Shown: one piece after another, positions 27,430-35,689 of the stretch
Layout: every line of letters starts with the position of its first letter
Numbering within the stretch: position 1 is the stretch's first letter
NCBI GenBank assembly: GCA_036478985.1
Contig: JAZGEY010000016.1
Span: 48,283-112,282, forward strand
Reading direction: 5' to 3'
Source of the DNA: Pseudahrensia sp036478985
GTDB taxonomy: Bacteria; Pseudomonadota; Alphaproteobacteria; Rhizobiales; Rhizobiaceae
DNA length: 64,000 nucleotides
Made by a program: the position numbers and the translations under genes
The notes under the pieces: model-generated
The model's input: only the letters and a program-made list of their open reading frames with translations
Database searches by the model: none
Told to the model about the DNA's origin: nothing

Positions 27430-27945
27430 TTACACCTGCTCTAGTTCCTTAGGGCTAATCAAGTCGACCAATTGGCAACTTGATTTGCCAATTTCGCGCC
27501 AGCAAGTTCCATCGAAATCTAAAACGGCTATTGTTCCAGTTCCAAAATGATTAGCCATTAGCTTTTCAGCCGCGGGGCTAGAAGGGGAGGTTAGGTAACG
27601 TGTTAGTTCATCGCAGGTCGGATTGTGACCTATGATAACAACTCGATCTGCTTTGTGTTCCATAAGGTGAAAAAGATAGGTGTCCATTTCACCGTTATAA
27701 AGATCATCAATGAAACTGATTGAGGCGTTTGAGAAGTTGCCGCGTATCCCCAAGAGCGTTTCTTGAGTTCTGCGGGCGGGTGAACATATCACCCTTTCAA
27801 TCTTACTATCATATCGCTGCATCCAAGCATCGAGCAATTTTACTTGTTCGTTTCCCCTGTCATTAAGGGAGCGATCAATGTCGCTTGAACCAGGTTGCGC
27901 CCAAGAAGATTTGGCGTGTCGTATTATATAGAGTCGTTTCATCAT
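27430..27945 (-). CDS. SixA-like phosphohistidine phosphatase (histidine phosphatase superfamily)
   Basis: A 171-residue enzyme opening with LYIIRHAKSSW, the RHG/RHA motif carrying the phospho-accepting histidine. VVIIGHNPTCDEL carries the second catalytic histidine. SixA removes phosphate from histidine phosphotransfer domains, but no such partner is visible here. It may start at either of two adjacent ATG codons. Confidence 0.85.
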   Translation of the reverse strand: MMKRLYIIRHAKSSWAQPGSSDIDRSLNDRGNEQVKLLDAWMQRYDSKIERVICSPARRTQETLLGIRGNFSNASISFIDDLYNGEMDTYLFHLMEHKADRVVIIGHNPTCDELTRYLTSPSSPAAEKLMANHFGTGTIAVLDFDGTCWREIGKSSCQLVDLISPKELEQV

Positions 27946-28028
27946 TCTTGAGTAACGTTCTAAAGCTCCTCTGCCAAGAGGCTTTTATTATACACACAGA
28001 TAGTGGCCGGGAGCTCCTCTGTTTTGGG

Positions 28029-28072
28029 TTAGTTGCTCGTTCAACTAAACAATGAAATCCCTGATAGCAGGG
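28029..28072 (+). repeat. Two hairpins in the region upstream of dksA
   Basis: A perfect 7-bp inverted repeat, TTAGTTG and CAACTAA around CTCGTT (28029-28048), is followed by CCCTG and CAGGG around ATAG (28059-28072). They lie 150-200 nt before the dksA start, in the 281-nt gap between the divergent SixA and dksA genes. If transcribed, they would fold in the dksA leader. Apart from these I see no gene in the gap. Confidence 0.45.
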
Positions 28073-28226
28073 GATAAACCGCCAATCCGCAACTCATCCG
28101 CGCTCTGGTAATTTTCGATCATATAACACAACGCTTGATGCGCGGCTCAACTGGGGTTATACACCGCGCAACGAACGGCGGGATTTACTAAAAATCTGTG
28201 AACATAAAATCCGGAAGGGCACCCTG

Positions 28227-28640
28227 ATGGCAGCTAAAACAAAAGAATATAAACCCCATGACAATGAGAAGTTCATGGGAGTTAAACAGCAAAAATACTT
28301 CCGTAAAAAACTGGAAGATTGGAAGGCTGATATTCAACAAGAATCAGCAGATACTCTTGAAACGTTACAAGAGCATAACCTAAACGCTCCCGATATAACT
28401 GATCGTGCTACGTCGGAAACTGACCGCTCAATTGAATTGCGCTCACGCGACAGGCATCGCAAACTTGTCTCAAAAATTGATAAAGCCATTAAGCGAATTG
28501 ATGACGGCGAATATGGCTACTGTGAAGATACTGGTGAACCAATCAATCTTCAACGGCTGGATGCGCGTCCTATTGCCACCATGTCTGTAGAGGCCCAGGA
28601 ACGTCACGAACGTCGCGAAAAGATTTACCGCGACGAATAA
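28227..28640 (+). CDS. dksA: RNA polymerase-binding transcription factor DksA (zinc-ligand-poor form)
   Basis: DksA binds the secondary channel of RNA polymerase and acts with ppGpp in the stringent response. It is 137 residues with a long coiled coil, the tip motif PDITDRA (Asp56 and Asp59), and a C-terminal globular part. Of the four zinc cysteines of E. coli DksA only Cys99 remains; the other positions are Thr102, Ser120 and Ala123. This C-T-S-A pattern is also found in the zinc-independent Pseudomonas DksA2 and in other alphaproteobacterial DksA proteins. A strong terminator follows. Confidence 0.93.
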   Translation: MAAKTKEYKPHDNEKFMGVKQQKYFRKKLEDWKADIQQESADTLETLQEHNLNAPDITDRATSETDRSIELRSRDRHRKLVSKIDKAIKRIDDGEYGYCEDTGEPINLQRLDARPIATMSVEAQERHERREKIYRDE

Positions 28641-28662
28641 CTGTGGCTTATAAATAAGAAAT

Positions 28663-28693
28663 AAAAAAGGTGGCTCATTTGGCCACCTTTTTT
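28663..28693. terminator. Bidirectional intrinsic terminator between dksA and the FliO-like gene
   Basis: The arms AAAAAAGGTGGC and GCCACCTTTTTT flank a seven-base loop. A-tract and T-tract lie on both sides, so it can terminate dksA on the plus strand and the FliO-like gene on the minus strand. Confidence 0.92.
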
Positions 28694-28715
28694 GTGTGGA
28701 ATGGACGATTGCAAC

Positions 28716-29405
28716 TTAGTCGACAGTGATTTCACTCAAAAGTGCATCCATATCTTCAACCGCAGTTGTGGTTTTCACCTCGGGGGCAGAATCTTTCACC
28801 TTGTCTTTTACGGCCTCAACGGTGTCTGATACGGCCTCTTTGGCCTGATCAGCAACGCCTGATGCTATTGCTGCGGTTCCAACTGCTGCTGCGGCTAATC
28901 CAGCACCTACACTGGCAACGGCTGGTGCTGCAGTTGTAGTAACTGGAGGGATGGGTGGTATTGGTGGCGGTGCGCTAAGCGCAGGGGCCGTAGGTTCAGA
29001 AACTGCTGGAGCCTTGACTGGTGTGCTCGTCGGAGCGGGTGCAGGCTTAGCAACAGGAGCCGTAGCGCGCCCAGCTACACTTGGCGCTGTTAAGGGGCGG
29101 GCAGGTGTGTTCCTTCGAATGTTGTTCTCAATAACCAAATCAGAAGCACCTCCGATCAAAACAAGATGTTCAACATCATCACGTCGTACTAATACGAGTT
29201 TGCGGCGCTCATCAATTAGAGCGGCATCCGTAATGGCTAATCGTGCTTGCTTGCTCCGCCTTCCACTTGCAAGTCGAGGGCGGCGGATAAGCCGATAGAG
29301 CATATAGAGAAGTACTAATGCAATGAGTGCAATTAGCCCTGTTGCAATCAAATTTGCTGTTTCAGCAGAAAAACCTGCAACTTCAGAAGTAAAAAAATTA
29401 AACAT
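28716..29405 (-). CDS. FliO-like flagellar export apparatus protein
   Basis: A 229-residue protein with one N-terminal transmembrane helix (about 18-42) and a short basic domain with RRKLVLVRRDDVEHLVLIGG, a pattern typical of FliO-type proteins in Hyphomicrobiales. The C-terminal half is low complexity, rich in Ala, Pro, Thr and Val. FliO helps assemble the FliP-FliQ-FliR export gate. No other flagellar gene is nearby, which is usual for this gene in the order. Divergent from cckA. Confidence 0.7.
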   Translation of the reverse strand: MFNFFTSEVAGFSAETANLIATGLIALIALVLLYMLYRLIRRPRLASGRRSKQARLAITDAALIDERRKLVLVRRDDVEHLVLIGGASDLVIENNIRRNTPARPLTAPSVAGRATAPVAKPAPAPTSTPVKAPAVSEPTAPALSAPPPIPPIPPVTTTAAPAVASVGAGLAAAAVGTAAIASGVADQAKEAVSDTVEAVKDKVKDSAPEVKTTTAVEDMDALLSEITVD

Positions 29406-29550
29406 AAACGTCCTCGTTCATCACAGATATACCTGCGCTTATCCCAACCGCAATCACCCTTAGCATTAAAAATTAGGTTTTGTTAGGCCATCTTCCAAGG
29501 GGCTCACAGATAAGAGATTAACGCTAGGGGCTTTTCTCGGGGTCTTGAAT

Positions 29551-32322
29551 GTGATTCAAGCGCTACACGAGTATAAAGCGGGAATCGATTCCACGATGAG
29601 CCAAGCAAAACATAAAGAGATCCTCGAGGCCGAGCCTATGGAAGATCAAAAGTCGCTTGCTTCAATGCCTGCGATTATCCAAGAAACAGAAGAAAGTAGT
29701 GCGCTCATTGATCGTACCGAAGGCGGTGGGCATATTGGTCGATTGTTGTTTGTCGGCTTGTTGCTGTTAGGCCTTGTCGGGCTATTTACAGTTCTGCCCA
29801 CAGATATGGCTCAAAAGGTAACCCTTGGGTTGCTGGCTTTTCTATCAATCCTTGGGGTTTTCTTTCTTTTCGCCCTGGCCATTGGTTTTGTTCATCTTAG
29901 CTCAAAAACAAAAGGGGAAGGTTTTGCCCGCGCGTTTGTTGACGGGCTGTCCCATGGCGCAGTGGTCACAGACTGGGAAGGGCGAATTGTTTATGCCAAC
30001 CATGCCTACGGTGAAATTACGGGGGCGGAAACTGCCCGTGATGTTGCAACAATAGAACGGGTGTTCTCCCGATCAGATGAAGCTTCTGAGATTGTTTACA
30101 GGATGAACCAAAAAGTTCGTAGTGGTTCTCCTGCGACCCAAGAGTTCCGCATGGTGCAGGATGTTCGTGATTTGAATGCCGGTGGCAGTGGTAGTGTCAA
30201 CAAAATGCCCCATTGGTATCGCGTTAACACGCGAACACTTGATCATTCTGGCTTTAAGAAATCACTCATTGTTTGGGAAATTAGTGACGTTACGCAAGAA
30301 CGGTTGCGCCAAGAGCGTGTGTTCCTTGAGTTGCAACATGCTATTGATTACCTCGACCATGCGCCTGCTGGCTTTTTCTCTGCTCAGCCTGATGGCGCAA
30401 TCATGTACCTTAATGCCACCCTTGCAGATTGGCTGGGGGTTGATCTGGCTCAGTTTCGCCCAGGTGAAATGAACATGAATGACCTAGTCTTAGGTGATGG
30501 CATGGCCTTGCTTAACACGCTTGAGATAGAGCCGGGTGAAAGCAAAACGGCTGTTGTGGATCTCGATTTGAACCGCATGAACGGCCAAAGCCTACCCGTT
30601 CGACTTTATCATAAGGTCCCATTCGCCCCAGATGGTGCTCCTGGTGCGACCCGTACATTGGTTCTGAACCGCAGTGCAGGTGAAACTATTTCGGAAGAGC
30701 TACGGGCGGCGCAGGTGCGCTTTACGCGTTTCTTTAACAACACACCAATTGCCATCGCTTCCTTTGCTGAAGATGGCATGATGATCCAATCAAACGCTCC
30801 ATTCCAGCGGCTATTTGCCCCTGTTCTTGAAGCCGCAAAACGCCACAAGAGAGATGGCATAACAATTGATCAATTGTGCGGTGAAAACGAAGCCCCAGCT
30901 TTGCTCGCCGCCATGCGTGATGCAAATGATGGTAAGGGAAGAATTGACTTTGTCGACTCGGTGCTTCCTGGCGTGATTTCCCAAATCGACGACGAAGAAT
31001 GTTCGGTTCGTTACTTCATAAGTGCCGTTGCTGACGGCGAGGCAGAAGATGGTGACGGGCCGAAAAAAGAACGGGCCATTCTCTACGCCATAGAGATGAC
31101 AGAGCAAAAAGCCTTGGAACGCCAAATGGCGCAAGGGCAAAAAATGCAAGCCGTTGGTCAACTGGCAGGGGGGATTGCCCACGACTTTAACAATGTGCTG
31201 ACCGCCATTATTGGGTTCTCCGATCTTTTGCTCTCGAACCACCGACCCTCCGACCCATCCTTCCCTGATATTATGAATATCAAGCAAAATGCTAACCGTG
31301 CCGCAGCGCTCGTGCGACAGCTGCTCGCTTTTAGCCGCCGCCAAACCTTACGCCCACAAATTCTTTCAGTTCCTGATGTTCTGTCTGATTTGCGAATGCT
31401 TTTAACTCGTTTGCTTGGAGACAAGATCAAACTTGAAATGAACCATGGTCGCGATTTGTGGCCACTGAAAGCTGACATTGGTCAGTTTGAACAGGTGGTT
31501 GTGAACCTATGTGTGAACGCGCGAGATGCGATCAATGACACAGAAACAGCCCGCGCTGGCAAAGGAGGGATGGTTACTGTTTCCACTTCAAACCTTGATG
31601 CGCGTACAATTGAGCGTGACCATTTCCGCAAGGAAATGCCAAATTCTGATTATGTCATGATTGAGGTAAAAGATTCTGGCACAGGCATGAGCCCAGAAAT
31701 TATGCGTAAGATCTTTGACCCTTTCTTCTCAACCAAAGATGTTGGTAAGGGAACTGGCCTTGGCCTTTCCACGGTTTATGGGATCGTCAAACAGTCCGGC
31801 GGATTTATTTACCCTGATTCAGAGCTGGGCAAAGGCACGGCCTTCCGTATTTATCTTCCTCGCCATGAACCAACTTCGGCCGAGACAGAAGCTGCGGCTG
31901 AGGAGCAGGCCGCGAAGAAAGAGGATAAGGTCAAGGACCTCGCAGGGAATGCTACAATTGTGTTTGTTGAGGATGAAGATGCCGTACGTGCTGTTGGATG
32001 CAGAACTTTGGAAGCACGTGGCTATACGGTACACGAGGCAGAAAACGGAGTTATTGCCCTAGAATTACTCGAAGAGATGGGGGAGGAGATAGACCTCGTT
32101 GTTTCTGATGTGGTGATGCCGGAAATGGATGGCCCAACCCTACTGGCTGAAGTCCGTAAGATGGGGAGCAAGGTCCCTTTCATTTTCGCTTCTGGTTATG
32201 CCGAAGATGCGTTTGAAAAAAATCTGCCAGAATCTGAGCATGGAAAATTTGGCTTTATCCCTAAGCCATACTCGCTCAAACAATTGGCAACCGCTGTTAA
32301 AGAACAATTAGACGGCGAATAA
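29551..32322 (+). CDS. cckA: Cell-cycle hybrid histidine kinase CckA
   Basis: A hybrid kinase that in alphaproteobacteria feeds phosphate through ChpT to CtrA and CpdR and controls the cell cycle. Two transmembrane helices (about 65-120) are followed by PAS-like sensing regions. The H box GGIAHDFNNV carries His544, the N box is NLCVNARDA, and the G boxes include GTGLGLSTVYGIV. A C-terminal receiver has the phospho-acceptor Asp853 in VVSDVVMPEMDG. The start is uncertain: GTG at 29551 has CGGGG at good spacing, with a TTG two codons before and an ATG at 29596. Its neighbours FliO and DksA fit other Hyphomicrobiales. Confidence 0.92.
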   Translation: MIQALHEYKAGIDSTMSQAKHKEILEAEPMEDQKSLASMPAIIQETEESSALIDRTEGGGHIGRLLFVGLLLLGLVGLFTVLPTDMAQKVTLGLLAFLSILGVFFLFALAIGFVHLSSKTKGEGFARAFVDGLSHGAVVTDWEGRIVYANHAYGEITGAETARDVATIERVFSRSDEASEIVYRMNQKVRSGSPATQEFRMVQDVRDLNAGGSGSVNKMPHWYRVNTRTLDHSGFKKSLIVWEISDVTQERLRQERVFLELQHAIDYLDHAPAGFFSAQPDGAIMYLNATLADWLGVDLAQFRPGEMNMNDLVLGDGMALLNTLEIEPGESKTAVVDLDLNRMNGQSLPVRLYHKVPFAPDGAPGATRTLVLNRSAGETISEELRAAQVRFTRFFNNTPIAIASFAEDGMMIQSNAPFQRLFAPVLEAAKRHKRDGITIDQLCGENEAPALLAAMRDANDGKGRIDFVDSVLPGVISQIDDEECSVRYFISAVADGEAEDGDGPKKERAILYAIEMTEQKALERQMAQGQKMQAVGQLAGGIAHDFNNVLTAIIGFSDLLLSNHRPSDPSFPDIMNIKQNANRAAALVRQLLAFSRRQTLRPQILSVPDVLSDLRMLLTRLLGDKIKLEMNHGRDLWPLKADIGQFEQVVVNLCVNARDAINDTETARAGKGGMVTVSTSNLDARTIERDHFRKEMPNSDYVMIEVKDSGTGMSPEIMRKIFDPFFSTKDVGKGTGLGLSTVYGIVKQSGGFIYPDSELGKGTAFRIYLPRHEPTSAETEAAAEEQAAKKEDKVKDLAGNATIVFVEDEDAVRAVGCRTLEARGYTVHEAENGVIALELLEEMGEEIDLVVSDVVMPEMDGPTLLAEVRKMGSKVPFIFASGYAEDAFEKNLPESEHGKFGFIPKPYSLKQLATAVKEQLDGE

Positions 32323-32338
32323 TCACGGCATCTAAACC

Positions 32339-33952
32339 TTAGATAGCAACGAGGCTTTCTCTTATCACACTGCATACATTTACGATTTGGCCTTTTCCTG
32401 CATTCCTAGAGTAGGACAGGGCCGTTTCACTTAATCGGATAAGCTCTTCAAAAACCTCTGAATCGTGAGGGAAGTAAGCCACCCCAACACTAGATGTGGC
32501 TTCAAGAGTGAGGTTGTTAGACAGCTCGTATTTATTACAAATACGGCTTACCATGCGTGTTAGAAACTTCGCGATTGTGGTGCTGTCGGTACTACCGTGA
32601 ATTAGGATTGTAAATTTATCACCACCCGTCCGCGCCGCGATGAAACGTATATCCGGTTCGGTTACGCGGCAGAATGTTTCAAAATCTTTGCACAGGGATC
32701 CCAGCTCGTTTGCGGTTCTTTGAATTAAAACATCAACTGCTTTGTGGCCATGGAAATCATTGTATTTTTGAGTGTCGTTCATGTCGATACTGACCACAGC
32801 TCCTTTTTGCCCTTCCGACAATGACGACTTCACAAGGATCGGCCCTGAAGTCATAAATGTTTCGCGGTTCATTATGCCTGTAAAATGATCGAGCTGAGTT
32901 TGCCGGAAAGTATGGTCCAAGTTACTCTTGATGTTACTGGCCATTGTAGCCGTGCTTTGGTGGGCCTCAACTAATTCAGCTGGCATCCACCGTTTCTGTA
33001 TCAAATGCCGACTATCTCCATAATTGCCTTTTCCTATTTCCCTCATTGCTAACACAAGATGCTCTAGCGGGCGGGTGATCGTTAGTGAGGCAAAGATGGC
33101 TGCGGCTACCGCGGCTAGGAGGCCGAACAGCATGATGAAAATTGCAGTTTTCTCAATCTCTTGGGCTTTAGATTTTAGCTCTGATATTGGTTGTGGAACC
33201 ATAACCCCCCAACCAGCTCCTTTAACGCTTGTATAACCAGCAACCATGTCGGCCTTAAGGGCGGGGGAATAGAATATTTCAACACCTGTCTTGCCAGCAA
33301 GCATTTTTTTAACGACGCTTAGCTTGCTCATATCGAAACGGTTATCTTGCCAATCTTGACGCGGGTGCGAAATGGCACGGCCATTTTGGTCAACAATTGC
33401 AGCGTGTCCGCGCACACCAAATGAAATTCTTCGTCCTAAATCCTGAACGTATTTTGTCGATATTAATCCCACAACTAATAAGTCTTGTTTGCGCCGGAAT
33501 GCATAGATGACATTTCCATAATGCTCGGTACTCATGACGCCTGACAGCTTCGTTTTACCTTCTACTGCAAGTGATTTTAGTTCTAAAAAGCGCGAAGCAG
33601 ACATGGGTCTTCTGCATTTCTCGCTCGTGGTTTGTATGGAACTGCGGGATAGGCCTGTTTTGTAATCAAGAACACAAATTTGGCGTAGGTTCATCGCCTT
33701 GAAGATGTTCGAAAATTGTTCGGATAGCTGCCCATTGTTTATGTCACCAACAATCACATCAAATATATTGATCAGATCGGTATAGTAATGTTCCATTTCA
33801 CCAGCAAGATTTCTTGCTATTACGAGATGCCGTTCTTTTACATCGTCGACCTCGCTCTCAAGAGCGCGTGAGTATGGCCAAAACCAAAAGAGGCTAATGG
33901 GTGCAATAGCGGCCAAGCAAAGTAAAATAATTAAAGTGTGTCTAAGTTTCAT
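32339..33952 (-). CDS. GGDEF-domain membrane protein with variant GGDKF motif
   Basis: A 537-residue sensor. An N-terminal helix (6-26), a periplasmic dCACHE-like domain (about 30-268), a second helix (269-292), a HAMP-like linker and a GGDEF domain (about 350-525) are visible. The signature reads RTGGDKF at 441-447, so the fourth residue, normally Glu and needed for metal binding, is Lys. The metal-binding Asp of SIDMND and the GH of FHGHKAVD are kept, and no RxxD inhibitory site is seen. It may be a weak or inactive cyclase, or a c-di-GMP or GTP-sensing domain. It faces cckA with a 16-nt gap. Confidence 0.85.
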   Translation of the reverse strand: MKLRHTLIILLCLAAIAPISLFWFWPYSRALESEVDDVKERHLVIARNLAGEMEHYYTDLINIFDVIVGDINNGQLSEQFSNIFKAMNLRQICVLDYKTGLSRSSIQTTSEKCRRPMSASRFLELKSLAVEGKTKLSGVMSTEHYGNVIYAFRRKQDLLVVGLISTKYVQDLGRRISFGVRGHAAIVDQNGRAISHPRQDWQDNRFDMSKLSVVKKMLAGKTGVEIFYSPALKADMVAGYTSVKGAGWGVMVPQPISELKSKAQEIEKTAIFIMLFGLLAAVAAAIFASLTITRPLEHLVLAMREIGKGNYGDSRHLIQKRWMPAELVEAHQSTATMASNIKSNLDHTFRQTQLDHFTGIMNRETFMTSGPILVKSSLSEGQKGAVVSIDMNDTQKYNDFHGHKAVDVLIQRTANELGSLCKDFETFCRVTEPDIRFIAARTGGDKFTILIHGSTDSTTIAKFLTRMVSRICNKYELSNNLTLEATSSVGVAYFPHDSEVFEELIRLSETALSYSRNAGKGQIVNVCSVIRESLVAI

Positions 33953-34101
33953 TCTTCCATCCCCATGAAAGGTTCTTACCTTAGGGAATGAAGGTTAAAA
34001 TTCCTTTATATTTTTCCGTTTACCGAGGTGTGTTTTATCGCACATCATTAGTCTCGCGCTAATTGTAATTTTTCCACACCACCATTCAGGAGAATAAAGC
34101 A

Positions 34102-34422
34102 ATGAAAAAACTACTTATCCTATTAGCCGTTGGCCTTTTTTACGTGTCGCCCCCAATTAAATCGGCCTCTGCCTCCGAAGGGGTTTGTGGTTATTATGCA
34201 TTCGCTGGAGCCTTCCATTCTTACCGCTCAGCAAAAAGACGCGCTAACAGGGTCGGTGGGCAGGTTTTTAATCTTGATGATTCCGACAGCCCCAATGCTG
34301 GCACAGGTCTGTGGGTTGTTGGTGCAGGGCCTGGCCCTAGAAGATGGGCAAATCAGCGTAAGCGTAGGTTCCGTAGAAATGGTGTTCGTGACGCTTACAT
34401 TGCTTCACGTTGCATGTACTAA
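34102..34422 (+). CDS. Small secreted basic protein, possibly SPOR-like
   Basis: A 106-residue protein with a signal peptide (1-26, ending in SASA). The 80-residue mature part has GAFHSYRSAKRRANRVGG, then GLWVVGAGPG and a second Arg-rich stretch, with one cysteine near each end (GVCGYY and SRCMY). The spacing of GAF...SAKRRA...GG...WVVGAGP resembles a SPOR domain, which binds denuded peptidoglycan, but this is only a pattern impression. CAGGAG lies well before the ATG. No close neighbour suggests a function. Confidence 0.6.
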   Translation: MKKLLILLAVGLFYVSPPIKSASASEGVCGYYAFAGAFHSYRSAKRRANRVGGQVFNLDDSDSPNAGTGLWVVGAGPGPRRWANQRKRRFRRNGVRDAYIASRCMY

Positions 34423-34484
34423 ACATCACCGTAAAACACGATCGACCGGAACAGAATTGGCTCGGTTTGTGTACGTTTAGACCT

Positions 34485-34548
34485 CAATGAAGGCTGGCAG
34501 CTTTACACTGCGCATAAGCATGCTTATTCCTGCACAAAGCTTTCATTG
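34485..34548 (+). promoter_or_regulatory. Nested inverted repeat in the prfB leader
   Basis: An outer pair CAATGAA/TTCATTG (34485-34491/34542-34548), a middle pair AGCTTT/AAAGCT (34499-34504/34536-34541) and a central perfect 14-bp palindrome ATAAGCATGCTTAT (34514-34527) are roughly concentric. The structure ends 12 nt before the prfB ATG, so a folded leader could affect ribosome access. As DNA, the central palindrome could be an operator. There is no T-run, so it is not an obvious terminator. Confidence 0.5.
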
Positions 34549-34560
34549 GATAATAACTAA

Positions 34561-35685
34561 ATGCGTGCGGAATTGCAGACACTGGCAGACGAAATTACGA
34601 AGGCAATAAGTCTATTGCGGCGACATCTCGATTGGGAGAAAGCGAATACTCGCCTCGAGGAGTTGAACGTATTAGCTGAAGATCCGGATCTCTGGAATGA
34701 CGCAGGCAAAGCCCAACTGCTGATGAAGGAACGCCAGCAATTGGAAACGGGGGTTTCTTCTATCAATAATCTAGAATCAGAACTTCGAGATTCTCAAGAT
34801 TTAATTGAACTGGCCGAGTTGGAAGATGATGAGGCTGTTCTGAAAGAGGCTGAAGATGCTTTGCACCAGTTGCACGCAGACCTTGGAAAACGCCAAGTTG
34901 AGACACTTCTTTCAGGTGAAGTTGATGCCAATGATACCTACTTTGAGGTTCATGCGGGGGCAGGTGGAACGGAGAGTAACGATTGGGCTAACATGCTTCT
35001 ACGGATGTATATCCGTTGGGCAGAATCCAATGGCTATAAAGTAGAAGTTCAAGCAACTAGCCCTGGCGATGAGGTTGGCATCAAGGCCGCGACAGTCCTT
35101 ATTAAAGGACACAATGCCCACGGTTGGTTAAAAACGGAATCGGGAGTTCACCGGCTAGTGCGAATTTCTCCCTATGATTCAAATGCCCGCCGCCACACAT
35201 CATTCTCGTCGGTCTGGGTCTATCCTGTAATCGATGACAATATCGAGATCGAGATTTTGGATAAAGATATTCGGGTCGATACATATCGTTCATCAGGGGC
35301 GGGTGGTCAGCACGTCAACACTACGGATTCTGCCGTTCGTATCACCCACGCCCCAACGGGTATCGTGGTGACATCGTCCGAAAAATCGCAACACCAAAAC
35401 CGCGCGAATGCAATGAAAGCATTGCGAGCGCGGCTCTACGATGTGGAAATGAAAAAGCGTGAAGAGGCGGCTCAATCTGCCCATGACAATAAAACAGATA
35501 TCGGCTGGGGACACCAGATCAGATCTTATGTCTTGCAGCCCTATCAGCTGGTGAAAGACTTACGAACGGGCGTTGAAAGCACCAATCCCAATGGGGTTCT
35601 TGACGGCGATCTGAATGCTTTCATGGAGGCCGCTCTGGCCCATCAGGTGAATGGCGAAGATAAACAGATTGAGGACGTTGAGTAA
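34561..35685 (+). CDS. prfB: Peptide chain release factor 2
   Basis: RF2 releases the finished protein at UGA and UAA codons. It is 374 residues with the stop-recognition region RISPYDSNARRHTSF (SPY in place of the common SPF) and the catalytic GGQ in SGAGGQHVNTTDSAVR. The N-terminus runs through LLRRHLDWEKA with no in-frame TGA, so the autoregulatory +1 frameshift of E. coli prfB is absent. It is preceded by a long inverted repeat. The M23 peptidase gene faces it with a 4-nt gap. Confidence 0.96.
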   Translation: MRAELQTLADEITKAISLLRRHLDWEKANTRLEELNVLAEDPDLWNDAGKAQLLMKERQQLETGVSSINNLESELRDSQDLIELAELEDDEAVLKEAEDALHQLHADLGKRQVETLLSGEVDANDTYFEVHAGAGGTESNDWANMLLRMYIRWAESNGYKVEVQATSPGDEVGIKAATVLIKGHNAHGWLKTESGVHRLVRISPYDSNARRHTSFSSVWVYPVIDDNIEIEILDKDIRVDTYRSSGAGGQHVNTTDSAVRITHAPTGIVVTSSEKSQHQNRANAMKALRARLYDVEMKKREEAAQSAHDNKTDIGWGHQIRSYVLQPYQLVKDLRTGVESTNPNGVLDGDLNAFMEAALAHQVNGEDKQIEDVE

Positions 35686-35689
35686 GCCC

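Noticed and set aside
27961..27985. CCTCT-GCCA-AGAGG hairpin upstream of the SixA-like gene as a terminator
   Set aside because: On the plus strand it has a weak T-rich tail, but there is no plus-strand gene upstream to terminate. On the minus strand no T-run follows.
29406..29550. Possible CtrA boxes before cckA (TTAG/TTAA words)
   Set aside because: The words TTAGG-ttttg-TTAGG and TTAA are present, but none has the TTAA-N7-TTAA(C) spacing.
34514..34527. The 14-bp palindrome as a terminator
   Set aside because: No U-run follows, and it sits just before a start codon, so termination is unlikely.
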